NCBI RefSeq assembly: GCF_002163625.1
Contig: NZ_CP020892.1
Span: 2,294,001-2,358,000, forward strand
Reading direction: 5' to 3'
DNA from: Pseudomonas sp. M30-35
Lineage (GTDB): Bacteria; Pseudomonadota; Gammaproteobacteria; Pseudomonadales; Pseudomonadaceae
DNA: 64,000 nucleotides
Shown here: piece by piece, positions 1 to 10,774 of the stretch
Numbering within the stretch: the stretch's first letter is position 1
How the letters are laid out: every line of letters starts with the position of its first letter
Notes under the pieces: generated by a model
Seen by the model: the letters and a program-made list of their open reading frames with translations, nothing else
Told to the model about the DNA's origin: nothing
The model's database searches: none
Translations under genes and position numbers: made by a program

Positions 1-749
1 GAGACGGTGACGATGGCGATGTATTCACCGACGAAGAACATGCCCCATTTCATGCCGGCGTATTCAATGTGATAACCGTCAGCCAGTTCTTGTTCTGCTT
101 CTGGCTGGTCGAACGGGTGACGGTGCGTCACGGCGATCGCAGCAATGAAGAAGGTACAAAAGCCGAAGAACTGCGGAATGATGAACCACAGGTGCTGAGC
201 CTGATATTCAACGATGTCACGCATGTTGAACGAGCCAACCTGGGCCACAACGCCCATCAGCGCCAAGGCCAGAAACACTTCGTATGAGACGGTTTGAGCC
301 GAGGCTCGCAGCGCACCGAGCAGGGCAAATTTGTTATTACTCGACCAGCCAGCAAAAAGCACGGCGTAGACCGACAAACCGGCCATGGCGAAGAAAAACA
401 AGATGCCAATATTGAGGTCAGCAACCCCCCAGTTAGGACTGATCGGGATAATCGCAAAGGCCAGCAGCATCGCGGCAAAGGCAATCATCGGCGCCAGGGT
501 AAAAATGAATTTATCGGCGAAGGGCGGCGTCCAGTCTTCTTTGAAGAACATTTTCAGCATGTCTGCGACGATCTGGAACATGCCGAATGGACCGACGCGA
601 TTCGGACCATAGCGGTCTTGCCACCAGCCCAGCAAACGCCGCTCGATGAAGCTCAGCAAGGCACCCGTGATCACCACGGCAAGCAGGATAACCACGGCTT
701 TGAGTACTGCAATCAGCACATCGATCAGTTCAGGCGTAAGCCAACTCAT
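1..749 (-). CDS. nuoH: NADH-quinone oxidoreductase subunit H (partial, N-terminal 249 codons)
   Basis: This is the membrane-arm subunit of respiratory complex I that contacts the quinone site. The translation from the ATG at 749 starts MSWLTPELI. It contains an early TM helix, then [21 protein letters not shown], typical of NuoH, further hydrophobic helices, and [16 protein letters not shown] near the window edge, the conserved acidic loop of the family. The family is about 330 residues, so roughly the last quarter lies outside the window. Its start overlaps the nuoG stop (ATGA at 746-749), which indicates translational coupling in the nuo operon. The assignment is secure. Confidence 0.97.
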   Translation of the reverse strand, partial: MSWLTPELIDVLIAVLKAVVILLAVVITGALLSFIERRLLGWWQDRYGPNRVGPFGMFQIVADMLKMFFKEDWTPPFADKFIFTLAPMIAFAAMLLAFAIIPISPNWGVADLNIGILFFFAMAGLSVYAVLFAGWSSNNKFALLGALRASAQTVSYEVFLALALMGVVAQVGSFNMRDIVEYQAQHLWFIIPQFFGFCTFFIAAIAVTHRHPFDQPEAEQELADGYHIEYAGMKWGMFFVGEYIAIVTV

Positions 750-3475
750 TGCGCGCTCTCCTGCAGGTTGCTGATGCTGGCGCCGGCGATAATCGCTGGA
801 ATGCCGCTTAAACCAACCGGTAAGCCCGCGAGACCAATCGCCAATTCTTCAGTTACGCGTACGGGCAAACACAGGGTTTGACCATTAATGCTGAAGTTGA
901 CCAAAGCACCATCGTTGATTGCCAGCTGATCGGCTTGATCCTTGGCCAGCGCAATGTAGGCCGCAGGAATACGCTGCTGAATAGGCTCTGCCAATGCCGA
1001 AGTTTCGTCACTGCCGAACAAATGATGCAGCGGCACAGCTTGCAAGGTGCCTTGGGCAGGGTTGAAAGCAGCGGTTGGCGCAAACCATGGCAATGCCTGA
1101 CCTTTGGACTCAATCAGGCGTACGCCGGGATCGCCCGCACGAATGTGGCCGCCGACTTCATCCTGGAACTTGTTCCATGCCTGTGGTGAGTTCCAGCCTG
1201 GAGACCAGGCAAACGGCACCTGCTGGCGGTCTTCTTTGCTGCCCGAATAACCTTCCATCGAGTAGGCAAATGCAGTGTCTTTATCCTGCGGCTGACGCGG
1301 CTCGTGCACGCTGATATTGGCGCGCATTGCAGTCCGGCCGCTGTAACGCAGTGGCTCACGCGCCAGCTTTAGACCTTTGATCCGGAACGACGCGTTTGGC
1401 GCAGCCTCGGTGATGGCGGCGAGCTGCGGGCTGCTTGCTGCGCAGGCGGCAGTCACTTGGTCGAGCTGGGTCCAGTCGACTGGCTGGCCCTGACGCGTGG
1501 CGAGCAGGGCGTGGAGCCAGCGCCAACCTTCGCGGACCAGAATCTTGTCGTCGTAATAGCTCGGTTCAAAGACCTGGAAGAAGCGCTGTGCGCGACCTTC
1601 GCTGCTAACCAGTGTGCCATCGGCTTCTGCGAAGCTGGCGGCAGGCAGCACCAAATGAGCCTTCGCCACAGTTGGAGTGTGCTGATGGTCGGCAACGATG
1701 ATGGTTTTAGCGGCGGCAAACGCTGCATCGACGGTAGCTGCATCGGCGCGGCGGTAGAGATCATTCTCCAGCACCACGAGAGCGTCAGCTTCCCCAGACG
1801 TCAGGGCGTTGAGTGCTGCATCGACCGACTGGGTTGCGAAGTCATCACCCATCAACAGCGCCATGCCGAGGCTATTGGCTTCTGCTACAACCATGCTGAT
1901 CGAGGCGTTTTTCTCACGATTTTTCAGCGCGCTGGCGATGTTCGCCGCGGCTTCAAGCAAGGCTTTATTGCCTAACGATGTGCCAGCAACCAATAGCGGC
2001 CGCTTGGCATTGAGCAATGCATCCGCAATCTGTTGCACCAATGCGCTGGCTTCTGTTTCAAGGCCGGTCACCGCAGGGGCGCTTGGGTCGATGGCATGGG
2101 CGACGGCAAAGCCGATACGCGCCAGGTCATCGGGGGCGGCATGTACGCATTGCTCGGCGATATCGTCGAGGCGCGTCGCGGTCACGCTGGCAATAAACAG
2201 TGGGTTCATTGCGTCTTGTGCGACGTTTTGCACTGCAGCCATGTGCCAATCCTGAATTTTCATCGAGGCGGCAATTTCAGTCGCTTTGCCTTTGACCGAC
2301 TGGCGTAAGGCAAGGGCTAAGCGGGCTGCGGTTTGGGTGAGGTCTTCACCCAATACGAACACCGCATCGTGGCTTTCCACATCACGCAGGTTGGCCACCG
2401 GTAGCGGGCCGTTCTGCATAATGTCGAGCACCATGGCGATATGGGACTGCTCGGCGGCAGCGATGCCTGAGTAGAAGTTTTCAGCACCCACCAATTCGCG
2501 TAGCGCGTAGTTGCTCTCAAGGCTGGCGCGCGGGGAGCCGATCCCCACAACCCGTTTACCTTTGAGTAACGCTGCGGCTTGATCAAGCGCTGAGTCGATG
2601 CCCATCTTCATTTTGCTGAGCATCATTATTGGCTGGCGCGGGCGATCTTTGCGGTTAACGTAGCCATAACCAAAGCGACCGCGGTCACAGAGGAAGTATT
2701 GGTTAATCGAGCCGTTAAAACGGTTTTCGATTCGGCGGATTTCGCCATAGCGTTCGCCTGGGCTGGTGTTGCAGCCGCTGGCGCAGCCATGACAAATGCT
2801 TGGCGAGAACTGCATATCCCACTTACGGCTGTAGCGCTCGGAGTGGGTTTTGTCGGTGAATACACCTGTCGGGCAGACTTCAGTGAGGTTGCCAGAGAAC
2901 TCGCTTTCAAGGGTGCCGTCTTCAACTCGACCGAAGTAAACGTTCTCATGGGCGCCGTAGACGCCGAGATCTGTGCCGCCCGCGTAATCCTTGTAATAGC
3001 GAACACAGCGATAACAGGCGATACAGCGGTTCATTTCGTGCGCAATGAACGGGCCGAGTTCCTGATTCTGGTGCGTGCGTTTGGTGAAGCGATAACGGCG
3101 TGCGTTGTGACCGGTCATCACGGTCATGTCTTGCAGGTGGCAATGACCGCCTTCCTCGCACACCGGGCAGTCATGCGGGTGGTTGGTCATTAACCATTCA
3201 ACAACGCTGGCGCGAAATTGCTTGGCTTCTTCATCGTCGATGGAGATCCAACTGTTGTCGGTCGCAGGCGTCATGCAGGACATGACCAGGCGGCCGCGCT
3301 TGTCGTTCTCATCGCTGTACTGCTTAACCGCACACTGGCGGCAGGCACCGACGCTACCAAGCGCTGGGTGCCAGCAAAAATAGGGAATGTCGAGTCCTAA
3401 GGACAGACAAGCCTGTAGCAGGTTGTCCGCACCATCGACTTCAAAATCGTTGCCGTCTACGTGGATAGTGGCCAT
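746..3475 (-). CDS. nuoG: NADH-quinone oxidoreductase subunit G
   Basis: This is the large iron-sulfur subunit of the peripheral arm of complex I, which passes electrons from NADH toward quinone. It has 909 residues, close to the usual Pseudomonas length. The N-terminus is a 2Fe-2S ferredoxin-like domain with cysteines in [15 protein letters not shown] (about residues 34-48). A His/Cys cluster segment follows ([13 protein letters not shown]), then 4Fe-4S motifs ([13 protein letters not shown]), and a C-terminal molybdopterin-oxidoreductase-like domain that is non-catalytic in this family. It lies between nuoF and nuoH in a single minus-strand operon. Confidence 0.98.
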   Translation of the reverse strand: MATIHVDGNDFEVDGADNLLQACLSLGLDIPYFCWHPALGSVGACRQCAVKQYSDENDKRGRLVMSCMTPATDNSWISIDDEEAKQFRASVVEWLMTNHPHDCPVCEEGGHCHLQDMTVMTGHNARRYRFTKRTHQNQELGPFIAHEMNRCIACYRCVRYYKDYAGGTDLGVYGAHENVYFGRVEDGTLESEFSGNLTEVCPTGVFTDKTHSERYSRKWDMQFSPSICHGCASGCNTSPGERYGEIRRIENRFNGSINQYFLCDRGRFGYGYVNRKDRPRQPIMMLSKMKMGIDSALDQAAALLKGKRVVGIGSPRASLESNYALRELVGAENFYSGIAAAEQSHIAMVLDIMQNGPLPVANLRDVESHDAVFVLGEDLTQTAARLALALRQSVKGKATEIAASMKIQDWHMAAVQNVAQDAMNPLFIASVTATRLDDIAEQCVHAAPDDLARIGFAVAHAIDPSAPAVTGLETEASALVQQIADALLNAKRPLLVAGTSLGNKALLEAAANIASALKNREKNASISMVVAEANSLGMALLMGDDFATQSVDAALNALTSGEADALVVLENDLYRRADAATVDAAFAAAKTIIVADHQHTPTVAKAHLVLPAASFAEADGTLVSSEGRAQRFFQVFEPSYYDDKILVREGWRWLHALLATRQGQPVDWTQLDQVTAACAASSPQLAAITEAAPNASFRIKGLKLAREPLRYSGRTAMRANISVHEPRQPQDKDTAFAYSMEGYSGSKEDRQQVPFAWSPGWNSPQAWNKFQDEVGGHIRAGDPGVRLIESKGQALPWFAPTAAFNPAQGTLQAVPLHHLFGSDETSALAEPIQQRIPAAYIALAKDQADQLAINDGALVNFSINGQTLCLPVRVTEELAIGLAGLPVGLSGIPAIIAGASISNLQESAQ

Positions 3476-3570
3476 GGTTGAGTTTCTTCTTCCCCGCCGA
3501 AGCGGGCTTGGCTAATGGAAAACGGTTTGCTCCGTGGCCAGTTTGACTTGGCCGCCAGAGCCTAAAATCG

Positions 3571-4944
3571 TTACGCGGGAACGAATTGCCCCGTCGTTGC
3601 CGGAATTGGTGAGCTGGAAACGCCCGCCTCGAACTCTTCTCGGAAATACTTGATTGCGCTGCCTAACGGCTCAACGGCGCCCGGTGCGTGTGCACAGAAG
3701 GTTTTGCCAGGGCCGAGGAAGTTGACCAAGCCCAATAAGGTTTCGATGTCTTCACGGGTGCCTTGGCCGCGCTCCAGTGCGCGTAAAATCTTCACGCTCC
3801 AAGGCAAGCCATCACGGCAAGGGGTACACCAGCCGCATGACTCACGGGAGAAAAACTCTTCCATATTGCGCAGCAGGGAAACCATGTTGACTGAGTCATC
3901 AACCGCCAACGCCAGCCCAGTGCCCATGCGTGTGCCGACTTTGGCGATGCCGGCTGCATACATCGGCGCATCGAGATGCTCGGGGAGCAAGAAACCGGTG
4001 CCAGCGCCGCCGGGTTGCCAGGCTTTTAAGGTGAATCCGTCACGCATGCCGCCTGCGTAGTCTTCAAACAGTTCACGGGCGGGTACGCCGAATGGCAGCT
4101 CCCACAGACCCGGGTTCTTGACCTTGCCGGAGAAGCCCATAAGCTTGGTGCCCATGTCTTCCGAGCCGGGACGGGCCAGGGTTTTGTACCAGTCAACGCC
4201 GTGGCCGATGATCGACGGCACGTTGCACAGGGTTTCAACGTTGTTCACACAGGTTGGCTTGCCCCAAACCCCGACAGCTGCAGGGAAGGGCGGTTTGGCC
4301 CGCGGGTTTGCGCGGCGGCCTTCCAGCGAGTTGATCAGTGCGGTTTCTTCACCGCAGATATAGCGACCGGCGCCGGTGTGTACGATCAGTTCAAAATCGA
4401 AGCCGCTGCCGAGGATATTCTTGCCCAACAGGCCAGCGGCTTTGGCTTCGGCAATTGCGCGATTTAGGTTGATGGCGGCGTCTACGTACTCGCCACGCAA
4501 GAAGATGTAGCCGCGATAAGCCTTCAGGGCACGGGCACTGATCAGCATGCCTTCCACCAATAGATGGGGCAGTTGTTCCATCAACATCCGGTCTTTCCAG
4601 GTGTTGGGCTCCATCTCATCAGCGTTGCACAGCAGGTAGCGAATATTCAGCGACTCATCCGCTGGCATTAGTCCCCATTTCACGCCGGTTGGGAAGCCAG
4701 CACCACCGCGACCCTTGAGGCCAGCATTTTTTACCGTTTGCACGATATCCGCCTGAGCCATCTCGCTCAGTGCTTTGCGGGCGGCGCTGTAGCCATTCTT
4801 GGCTTGGTATTCTTCAAGCCAGACCGGCTGGCCGTCATCACGCAGGCGCCAGGTCAGCGGATGGGTTTCTTCGCTGCGCTTGATCACATTGGCCGGGCCA
4901 ATCGAGGTCAGCACATCGGTGCTGCGGCTGAATACGCTGCTCAT
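3571..4944 (-). CDS. nuoF: NADH-quinone oxidoreductase subunit F (NADH/FMN-binding)
   Basis: This subunit binds NADH and FMN and takes the hydride at the entry of complex I. The protein has 457 residues. It carries the glycine-rich nucleotide/FMN loop [10 protein letters not shown] (about residue 80) and the C-terminal 4Fe-4S ligand cluster [12 protein letters not shown] plus a distal FCAHAPG. The ATG at 4944 (MSSVFSRS) was chosen because it overlaps the nuoE stop as ATGA. An in-frame upstream start at 4974 would add ten unconserved residues. A gap of about 95 bp separates it from nuoG, the longest inside the operon here. Confidence 0.97.
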   Translation of the reverse strand: MSSVFSRSTDVLTSIGPANVIKRSEETHPLTWRLRDDGQPVWLEEYQAKNGYSAARKALSEMAQADIVQTVKNAGLKGRGGAGFPTGVKWGLMPADESLNIRYLLCNADEMEPNTWKDRMLMEQLPHLLVEGMLISARALKAYRGYIFLRGEYVDAAINLNRAIAEAKAAGLLGKNILGSGFDFELIVHTGAGRYICGEETALINSLEGRRANPRAKPPFPAAVGVWGKPTCVNNVETLCNVPSIIGHGVDWYKTLARPGSEDMGTKLMGFSGKVKNPGLWELPFGVPARELFEDYAGGMRDGFTLKAWQPGGAGTGFLLPEHLDAPMYAAGIAKVGTRMGTGLALAVDDSVNMVSLLRNMEEFFSRESCGWCTPCRDGLPWSVKILRALERGQGTREDIETLLGLVNFLGPGKTFCAHAPGAVEPLGSAIKYFREEFEAGVSSSPIPATTGQFVPA

Positions 4945-5435
4945 GAATAAGCCTCCAGCATTTGGGCAACGCAATCGGGCTGAACATTGCCGAAAGTGTC
5001 GTCATCAACCATCACCGCAGGCGCTTTGTCACAGTTACCCAGGCAGCAAACCGGGAGCAGGGTAAAGCGGCCGTCAGCAGTGGTTTGTCCGGGCACGATG
5101 CCAAGCTGATCCTTGATGCTGTCCAACAGGTTCTCATGACCGCCAACAAAGCAGGTCATGCTGTCGCAGACGCGGATGATGTGGCGGCCCACTGGCTGAC
5201 GGAAGATCTGGCTATAGAACGTCGCCACACCTTCTACGTCGCTGGCGGGAATGCCCAGTACCTGGCCAATCGCTTCACTGGCGCCATCAGGCACCCAGCC
5301 ACGGTGTTTCTGCACGATCTTCAACGCTTCGATAGAGGCCGCGCGTGAGTCTTCGTAATGATGCATTTCATGTTCAATTGCTGAGCGTTCGGCATCGCTA
5401 AGGGCAAAACGGTCAGTCTGAATTAGCGTATTCAT
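4941..5435 (-). CDS. nuoE: NADH-quinone oxidoreductase subunit E
   Basis: This is the small 2Fe-2S thioredoxin-like subunit of the complex I NADH module. It has 164 residues, the normal family length. The four cluster ligands are visible in CDSMTC (about residue 90) and CCLGNC (about residue 130), followed by the family signature DKAPAVMV. It starts 2 bp after the nuoCD stop and ends in a 4-bp overlap with nuoF, so the E-F NADH module is probably translationally coupled. Confidence 0.97.
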   Translation of the reverse strand: MNTLIQTDRFALSDAERSAIEHEMHHYEDSRAASIEALKIVQKHRGWVPDGASEAIGQVLGIPASDVEGVATFYSQIFRQPVGRHIIRVCDSMTCFVGGHENLLDSIKDQLGIVPGQTTADGRFTLLPVCCLGNCDKAPAVMVDDDTFGNVQPDCVAQMLEAYS

Positions 5436-5437
5436 AA

Positions 5438-7219
5438 TCAGCGGTCCACGTCGGCCATAACGAAATCGATACTGCCCAGATAGGCAATCAAGTCTGCAAC
5501 CATACTGCCGCGAATCACCGATGGGATCTGCTGTAGGTGCGGAAAGCTTGGCGTACGGATACGCGTGCGATAACTCATGGTGCCGCCATCACTGGTCAGG
5601 TAATAGCTGTTGATGCCCTTGGTCGCTTCAATCATCTGGAACGACTCATTGGCGGGCATTACCGGCCCCCACGACACTTGCAGGAAGTGCGTGATCAGGG
5701 TTTCGATATCACGCAAGGTGCGCTCTTTCGGTGGCGGCGTTGTCAGCGGGTGATCCGCCTTGTACGGGCCTTCCGGCATATTGCGCATGCATTGATCGAT
5801 GATCCGAATGCTTTGACGCATTTCCTCTACGCGGACCATGCAACGGTCGTAAGCATCGCCATTATTGGCCAGCGGTACTTCAAACTCGAAGTTTTCATAG
5901 CCAGAGTATGGACGCGCTTTGCGCAGGTCGAAATCCAAACCGGTTGAACGCAGGCCTGCACCGGTAACGCCCCATTCCAGCGCTTCCTTGGTGTTGTATT
6001 GGGCTACACCGATGGTGCGGCCGCGCAGAATGCTGTTTTGCAGCGCGGCTTTTTCGTATTCGTCGAGACGCTTTGGCAGCCAATCAACAAACTCTTTAAC
6101 CAGCTTGTCCCAGCCGCGCGGTAAGTCATGGGCCACACCACCGATGCGATACCACGCTGGGTGCAGTCGGAAACCGGTAATGGCTTCAATGACTTTATAG
6201 GCGCGTTGACGGTCGGTGAAGGTGAAGAACACCGGGGTCATTGCCCCTACGTCTTGGATATAGGTGCCAAGGAACAGCAGGTGGCTGGTGATGCGGAAAA
6301 ACTCCGCCATCATCACGCGGATAAAGTCGACGCGATCCGGGACTTTAATCCCCGCCAGTTTTTCCACCGAAAGTACGTAAGGCAGGTTGTTCATCACCCC
6401 ACCGAGGTAATCAATACGGTCGGTGTAGGGGATGAAACTGTGCCAGCTCTGGCGTTCGGCCATTTTCTCGGCACCACGGTGGTGGTAGCCAATCTCGGGT
6501 ACGCAGTCGACGATCTCTTCACCGTCCAGCTGCAAAATGATACGAAAAGCACCGTGCGCAGAAGGGTGGTTTGGCCCCAGATTGAGGAACATGAAGTCTT
6601 CATGCGAGCCGCCACGTTGCATGCCCCAGTCTTCAGGGCGGAAACGTGCAGCTTCCTCTTCAAGCTGTTGCTTCGCCAATGTCAGGCTGAATGGATCAAA
6701 CTCAGTGGCCCGTGCTGGATAGTCTTTGCGCAGTGGGTGGCCTTCCCAGGTCGGCGGCATCATGATGCGCGTCAAGTGCGGGTGGCCAGTGAAGTGGATG
6801 CCGTAGAGGTCCCAAACTTCACGCTCATACCAATTGGCGTTAGGCCAAATACTGCTGATGCTTGGCAGATTAAGGTCGCCTTCAGACAGCGCTACCTTGA
6901 TCATTATGTCGTTGTTACGTTCTATCGACATCAGGTGATAGAACACGGTGAAATCTGCCTCTGGCAGGCCGCGGCGCTGAGTGCGCAAGCGTTCATCTAT
7001 GCCATGCAGGTCGTACAGCATCACGTAGGGACGCGGTAGATTGCGCAGAAATGTGAGGATGTTGGTCAGTTGATCACGGGCAACCCAAAGCACCGGCATG
7101 CCGGTCCGGGTGGTTTGTACGGTAAACGCCTCGGCACCAAATTTTGCGCTTAGCTCGCCAATGACGCTGTGGTCATCTGGCGTATATGGCGCGATGGACG
7201 GAAAGCTATCAACAGTCAT
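5438..7219 (-). CDS. nuoC: NADH-quinone oxidoreductase subunit C/D fusion
   Basis: NuoC (N-terminal, about residues 1-190) and NuoD (49-kDa-like, the rest) are fused in one 593-residue polypeptide, as in Pseudomonas and E. coli. It forms the core of the quinone-binding cavity. Visible signatures are [15 protein letters not shown] (NuoC) and [23 protein letters not shown] and the C-terminal RTRIRTPSF (NuoD). The ATG at 7219 gives the usual family N-terminus. A GTG at 7231 is an alternative start. It is often annotated nuoC or nuoCD. Confidence 0.97.
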   Translation of the reverse strand: MTVDSFPSIAPYTPDDHSVIGELSAKFGAEAFTVQTTRTGMPVLWVARDQLTNILTFLRNLPRPYVMLYDLHGIDERLRTQRRGLPEADFTVFYHLMSIERNNDIMIKVALSEGDLNLPSISSIWPNANWYEREVWDLYGIHFTGHPHLTRIMMPPTWEGHPLRKDYPARATEFDPFSLTLAKQQLEEEAARFRPEDWGMQRGGSHEDFMFLNLGPNHPSAHGAFRIILQLDGEEIVDCVPEIGYHHRGAEKMAERQSWHSFIPYTDRIDYLGGVMNNLPYVLSVEKLAGIKVPDRVDFIRVMMAEFFRITSHLLFLGTYIQDVGAMTPVFFTFTDRQRAYKVIEAITGFRLHPAWYRIGGVAHDLPRGWDKLVKEFVDWLPKRLDEYEKAALQNSILRGRTIGVAQYNTKEALEWGVTGAGLRSTGLDFDLRKARPYSGYENFEFEVPLANNGDAYDRCMVRVEEMRQSIRIIDQCMRNMPEGPYKADHPLTTPPPKERTLRDIETLITHFLQVSWGPVMPANESFQMIEATKGINSYYLTSDGGTMSYRTRIRTPSFPHLQQIPSVIRGSMVADLIAYLGSIDFVMADVDR

Positions 7220-7277
7220 GATATCGGTCACTAATCAGGGTACGGCATCAGTCAGCAGGCTTCTAAGTGAGCCTGGC

Positions 7278-7955
7278 TTATACGTCGTCGGGGCTGCGCA
7301 GGTTGGTTACTGCAATTCGCTCAGCGCGGCGCTGTTCTTTTTGCGAAGGCATATCAGCGCGGTATACGCCCTGATCACCGACGACCCAAGATAACGGGCG
7401 ACGCTCCTTGCCGATCGACTCCTGCAGGAGCATCAGACCTTGAAGGAATGCTTCAGGACGCGGTGGACAGCCAGGGATGTACACATCGACAGGTAAGAAC
7501 TTGTCGACGCCCTGAACCACCGAATAGATGTCGTACATGCCGCCAGAGTTGGCACATGAACCCATGGAAATAACCCATTTAGGTTCAAGCATTTGCTCAT
7601 AAAGGCGTTGAATGACTGGCGCCATTTTAATGAAGCATGTACCAGCAATGACCATAAAGTCAGCTTGGCGGGGAGACGCACGGATAACTTCAGCGCCAAA
7701 ACGTGCAACGTCGTGAGGGGCAGTGAAGGCCGTGGTCATTTCTACATAGCAGCACGACAAACCGAAGTTATACGGCCAAAGGGAGTTCTTACGCCCCCAG
7801 TTGACTGCACCATTGAGGACGTCTTCGAGTTTGCCCATGTAGATGTTTTTGTGGACCTGATCGTCCAGCAATGGATCGGCTACGGTCTCCCGCTCGCCGA
7901 CCGGATATTGCTCATTAGGAGCATCCGGATCGATCCGTGTAAGGTTGTATTGCAT
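7278..7955 (-). CDS. nuoB: NADH-quinone oxidoreductase subunit B
   Basis: This subunit carries the terminal 4Fe-4S cluster N2 that hands electrons to quinone. It has 225 residues from the ATG at 7955 (MQYNLTRI). An in-frame TTG six bases upstream is a less likely start. Cluster ligands are visible in [21 protein letters not shown] and PGCPPRPE. The gene follows nuoA by about 10 bp. Confidence 0.97.
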   Translation of the reverse strand: MQYNLTRIDPDAPNEQYPVGERETVADPLLDDQVHKNIYMGKLEDVLNGAVNWGRKNSLWPYNFGLSCCYVEMTTAFTAPHDVARFGAEVIRASPRQADFMVIAGTCFIKMAPVIQRLYEQMLEPKWVISMGSCANSGGMYDIYSVVQGVDKFLPVDVYIPGCPPRPEAFLQGLMLLQESIGKERRPLSWVVGDQGVYRADMPSQKEQRRAERIAVTNLRSPDDV

Positions 7956-7965
7956 CGCCAAAGCC

Positions 7966-8379
7966 TCATTGTTTTAGCTTCGCCTGTCGATCGCGACGGC
8001 TCTGCGGTGCCCAATCGAGCGCACCGATTCGCCATAGGTAGACAAGACCTGCCAACAGAATTGCTATAAATATCGTGGCTTCGATAAGTCCCGCCCAGCC
8101 GCTTTCGCGTACGGAGACTGACCAAGCAAAAAGATAGAGGGCTTCAACGTCGAAGATCACGAAGAGCATCGCGACCAAATAAAACTTTGCCGATAGGCGC
8201 AGGCGTGCAGTGCCGGTTGGCAGCATGCCTGATTCAAAGGGTTCATTTTTACTGCGTCCCCAGGCTTTGCTGCCGAGCAAGCTGGAGAGGCCAAGCATAA
8301 ATGCGATGAGAGCAAAGGCACCGAGGATGAATACTGCAAACGCCCAGTTTTGGGAAAGACTAGCGACTGGGTCTGACAT
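7966..8379 (-). CDS. nuoA: NADH-quinone oxidoreductase subunit A
   Basis: This is the first gene of the nuo operon, a three-helix membrane subunit at the junction of the complex I arms. Helices are visible near the N-terminus, in [21 protein letters not shown] and in [15 protein letters not shown]. The conserved loop KNEPFESG lies between helices 1 and 2. The ATG at 8379 (137 residues) was chosen because a GAGG ribosome binding site sits about 10 bases upstream. The in-frame ATG at 8388 lies too close to that site. Confidence 0.96.
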   Translation of the reverse strand: MSDPVASLSQNWAFAVFILGAFALIAFMLGLSSLLGSKAWGRSKNEPFESGMLPTGTARLRLSAKFYLVAMLFVIFDVEALYLFAWSVSVRESGWAGLIEATIFIAILLAGLVYLWRIGALDWAPQSRRDRQAKLKQ

Positions 8380-8607
8380 GCGACTCATACCTCGTATACG
8401 AAGACTTTAGTTACATTTTTCTTCGGAATGAATGTTGCCACATCGGCCTATTCAATACTAGGCGAGTATGACTATTTACGCGAAAGTGTATCCAAAATGT
8501 GCAGCACAGGTTTATTTATACGCGTCATATTAAGTCGAACTGCGTACAGATTCAAATAACCTGACCAATCGATCAGGTTTGTCTGAGTGTCTACATTAGT
8601 GAACCAA
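8380..8607 (-). promoter_or_regulatory. nuo operon upstream region
   Basis: This stretch of about 230 bp between nuoA and the aceA terminator must contain the nuo promoter, because no other gene precedes nuoA on this strand. It is AT-richer than the flanking coding DNA. I could not assign -35/-10 elements with confidence. Confidence 0.4.
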
Positions 8608-8640
8608 TAAAAAAACCCGGCATCTCTGCCGGGTTTTAGT
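8608..8640 (-). terminator. Rho-independent terminator of aceA
   Basis: The inverted repeat AAAACCCGG / CCGGGTTTT has an 8-base loop. On the minus strand it is followed by a run of T residues (the A-run at 8609-8615 on the plus strand). It lies about 45 bp beyond the aceA stop. Confidence 0.85.
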
Positions 8641-8682
8641 GTCCTCGCGCATTGAACTGCGAGAGGAGAGAACCGATTCGAC

Positions 8683-10278
8683 TTAGCCGAACTGGTTCAT
8701 TGTGTTGTCTTTACCGCCAGCTTTCAGAGCCGCTTCACCAGCGAAGTACTCTTTATGGTTGTCACCAATATCGGAGCCAGCCATGTTCTGGTGCTTGACG
8801 CAGGCGATGCCTTGGCGCAGTTCTTCACGCTGAACGCCTTTTACGTAGGCCAGCATGCCTTGGTCTGCGAAGTAACCTTTTGCCAGGTTGTCAGTAGACA
8901 GCGCAGCAGTGTGGTACGTCGGCAGAGTGATCAGGTGGTGGAAGATACCGGCCTGAGCAGAACCATCACGCTGGAAGGTACGGATCTTCTCGTCAGCAAC
9001 CTGAGCAAGCTCAGTGTTGTCGTAGTCGATGCTCATCAGCTTGGACCGGTCATATGCAGACACGTCTTTGCCTTGCTCTACGAATGCATCGAATACTTGC
9101 TGACGGAAGTTCAGTGTCCAGTTGAACGATGGGCTGTTGTTGTAAACCAGCTTGGCGTTCGGGATCACCTCACGAATGCGGTTAACCATGGCAGCGATCT
9201 GGCCAACGTGTGGCTTCTCGGTTTCGATCCAGAGCATGTCGGCGCCGTTCTGCAAGGACGTGATGCAGTCCAGTACGCAGCGGTCTTCGCCTGTGCCCTT
9301 GCGGAATTGGAACAGGTTGCTCGGCAGACGCTTAGGACGCAGCAACTTGCCGCCACGATTGATTACAACGTCACCGTTGCCCAGGTCAGCAGCCGAAACC
9401 TCTTCGCAATCCAGGAACGAGTTGTACTGGTCGCCCAGGTCGCCCGGAGTCTTGGTTACTGCGATTTGCTTGGTCAGGCCAGCACCCAGGGAGTCAGTAC
9501 GGGCAACGATCACGCCATCGTCAACACCCAGTTCAAGGAACGCGTAACGAACAGCGTTGATCTTGGCCAGGAAGTCTTCGTGGGGAACAGTTACTTTGCC
9601 GTCTTGGTGGCCACACTGCTTCTCATCGGAAACCTGGTTTTCGATCTGGATGCAGCAAGCGCCTGCTTCAATCATGCGCTTAGCCAGCAGGTAAGTGGCC
9701 TCTGGGTTGCCGAAACCAGCGTCGATGTCGGCAATGATTGGCACTACGTGAGTTTCGTAGTTGTCGATCTTGTCTTGGATTTCAGCTGCTTTTGCCTTGT
9801 CGCCAGCTTCGCGAGCGTTGTCTAGATCAACAAACAGCAGATCCAGTTCGCGGGCGTCAGCTTGGCGCAGGAAGGTGTACAGCTCTTCGATCAGGCCGGA
9901 AACTGCAGTTTTTTCGTGCATCGACTGATCAGGCAGTGGGCCGAAGTCGGAACGCAGTGCAGCAACCATCCAGCCTGACAGGTAGAGGTAGCGCTTGTTA
10001 GTGGTTTTCAGGTGCTTTTTGATCGAAATCAGCTTCTGCTGACCGATAAAACCATGCCAGCAACCCAGCGACTGCGTGTAGACCGAGCTGTCAGCATCGT
10101 ACTCAGCCATGTCTTTGCGCATGATGGCGGCAGTGTACTTGGCGATATCAAGACCGGTTTTGAAGCGGTTCTGAGCGCGCATGCGAGCGACGGACTCAGG
10201 GTTGATAGCGCTCCAGCTGTTGCCGGCGGCTTCTTTAAGGGCCGCAACGGCTTTGATGTCGTTTTGATAAGCTGACAT
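8683..10278 (-). CDS. aceA: Isocitrate lyase
   Basis: This enzyme cleaves isocitrate to glyoxylate and succinate, the first step of the glyoxylate shunt, which is needed for growth on acetate and fatty acids. The protein has 531 residues, matching the long Pseudomonas class of isocitrate lyase rather than the roughly 430-residue E. coli type. The catalytic cysteine is Cys222 in KQCGH. The metal-binding region includes IIADIDAGFGN (about 181-191). The ATG at 10278 (MSAYQND) has a good GAAGGA site. A more distal in-frame start would add 29 unconserved residues. It is transcribed alone, with its own terminator. Confidence 0.97.
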   Translation of the reverse strand: MSAYQNDIKAVAALKEAAGNSWSAINPESVARMRAQNRFKTGLDIAKYTAAIMRKDMAEYDADSSVYTQSLGCWHGFIGQQKLISIKKHLKTTNKRYLYLSGWMVAALRSDFGPLPDQSMHEKTAVSGLIEELYTFLRQADARELDLLFVDLDNAREAGDKAKAAEIQDKIDNYETHVVPIIADIDAGFGNPEATYLLAKRMIEAGACCIQIENQVSDEKQCGHQDGKVTVPHEDFLAKINAVRYAFLELGVDDGVIVARTDSLGAGLTKQIAVTKTPGDLGDQYNSFLDCEEVSAADLGNGDVVINRGGKLLRPKRLPSNLFQFRKGTGEDRCVLDCITSLQNGADMLWIETEKPHVGQIAAMVNRIREVIPNAKLVYNNSPSFNWTLNFRQQVFDAFVEQGKDVSAYDRSKLMSIDYDNTELAQVADEKIRTFQRDGSAQAGIFHHLITLPTYHTAALSTDNLAKGYFADQGMLAYVKGVQREELRQGIACVKHQNMAGSDIGDNHKEYFAGEAALKAGGKDNTMNQFG

Positions 10279-10774
10279 GGTCAATCCTTCAAAGTATGTG
10301 TTTGGTTGAGCACCGCTTTCCCACTCAGCAACTGTAGTTAACAGATACTGGTTGTGGGAGCTCACAACAGATAAAGAGAAAGTGACTAATACGGAGTTGG
10401 ATCAGTCGGGGGTGTCGACCAGTGATATGACGCCAGTATCTGCTCATGAGCGGGTCATTTTTCGCCGTTTGACTCGTGGATGTCTTGGGCGATGCAGTGT
10501 CTGTTACGGTCATGCCGGTTGATAGCGCTTCCCCGTCCCTCAGGACAACTTCGTTCCAGTCGCAATCTCGTCGATCTGCCTTGTGGGCTTTTACAACACG
10601 GGCGACTCGAGCGGTAAGCCTGAGATCAACCCGGAAGCTCTTTCCAGAGCCCCTGATTAGCGGGAGCGAGGCCATAATGCATCGCTGCAAAGCGTTCGTC
10701 AAACGTTTTGTAGTGCTTTTTTAGCACTACTACATAATTTTCAGGACGACTGGTAAGTCAGCACTGGTCAGGCA
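10279..10774 (-). promoter_or_regulatory. aceA upstream region, no gene
   Basis: About 500 bp separate aceA from the next gene. The open frames on both strands here lack recognisable protein features. The region holds the candidate operator at 10709-10734. It is probably a long regulated promoter for aceA. Confidence 0.5.
10709..10734. promoter_or_regulatory. Candidate operator upstream of aceA (inverted repeat)
   Basis: TGTAGTGC at 10709-10716 and GCACTACTACA at 10724-10734 form an inverted repeat around a T-rich 7-base centre. TGTAGT and ACTACA half-sites resemble, from memory, the pseudopalindrome described for the pyruvate-responsive regulator RccR, which controls aceA in Pseudomonas. 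The spacing here is longer than the short spacing I recall, so the identification is tentative. The T-run is in the loop, so it does not look like a terminator. Confidence 0.35.

Noticed and set aside
6128..7039. 303-codon open frame opposite nuoCD
   Set aside because: It is a shadow of the highly conserved nuoCD frame, with no ribosome binding site or domain features.
8755..9825. 356-codon open frame opposite aceA
   Set aside because: It is antisense to a clear, full-length isocitrate lyase. It shows no protein family pattern and reflects codon bias of the real gene.
10325..10702. 125-codon minus-strand frame between aceA and the secretin-domain gene
   Set aside because: No conserved pattern, and it would overlap the aceA leader. 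Treated as regulatory DNA.
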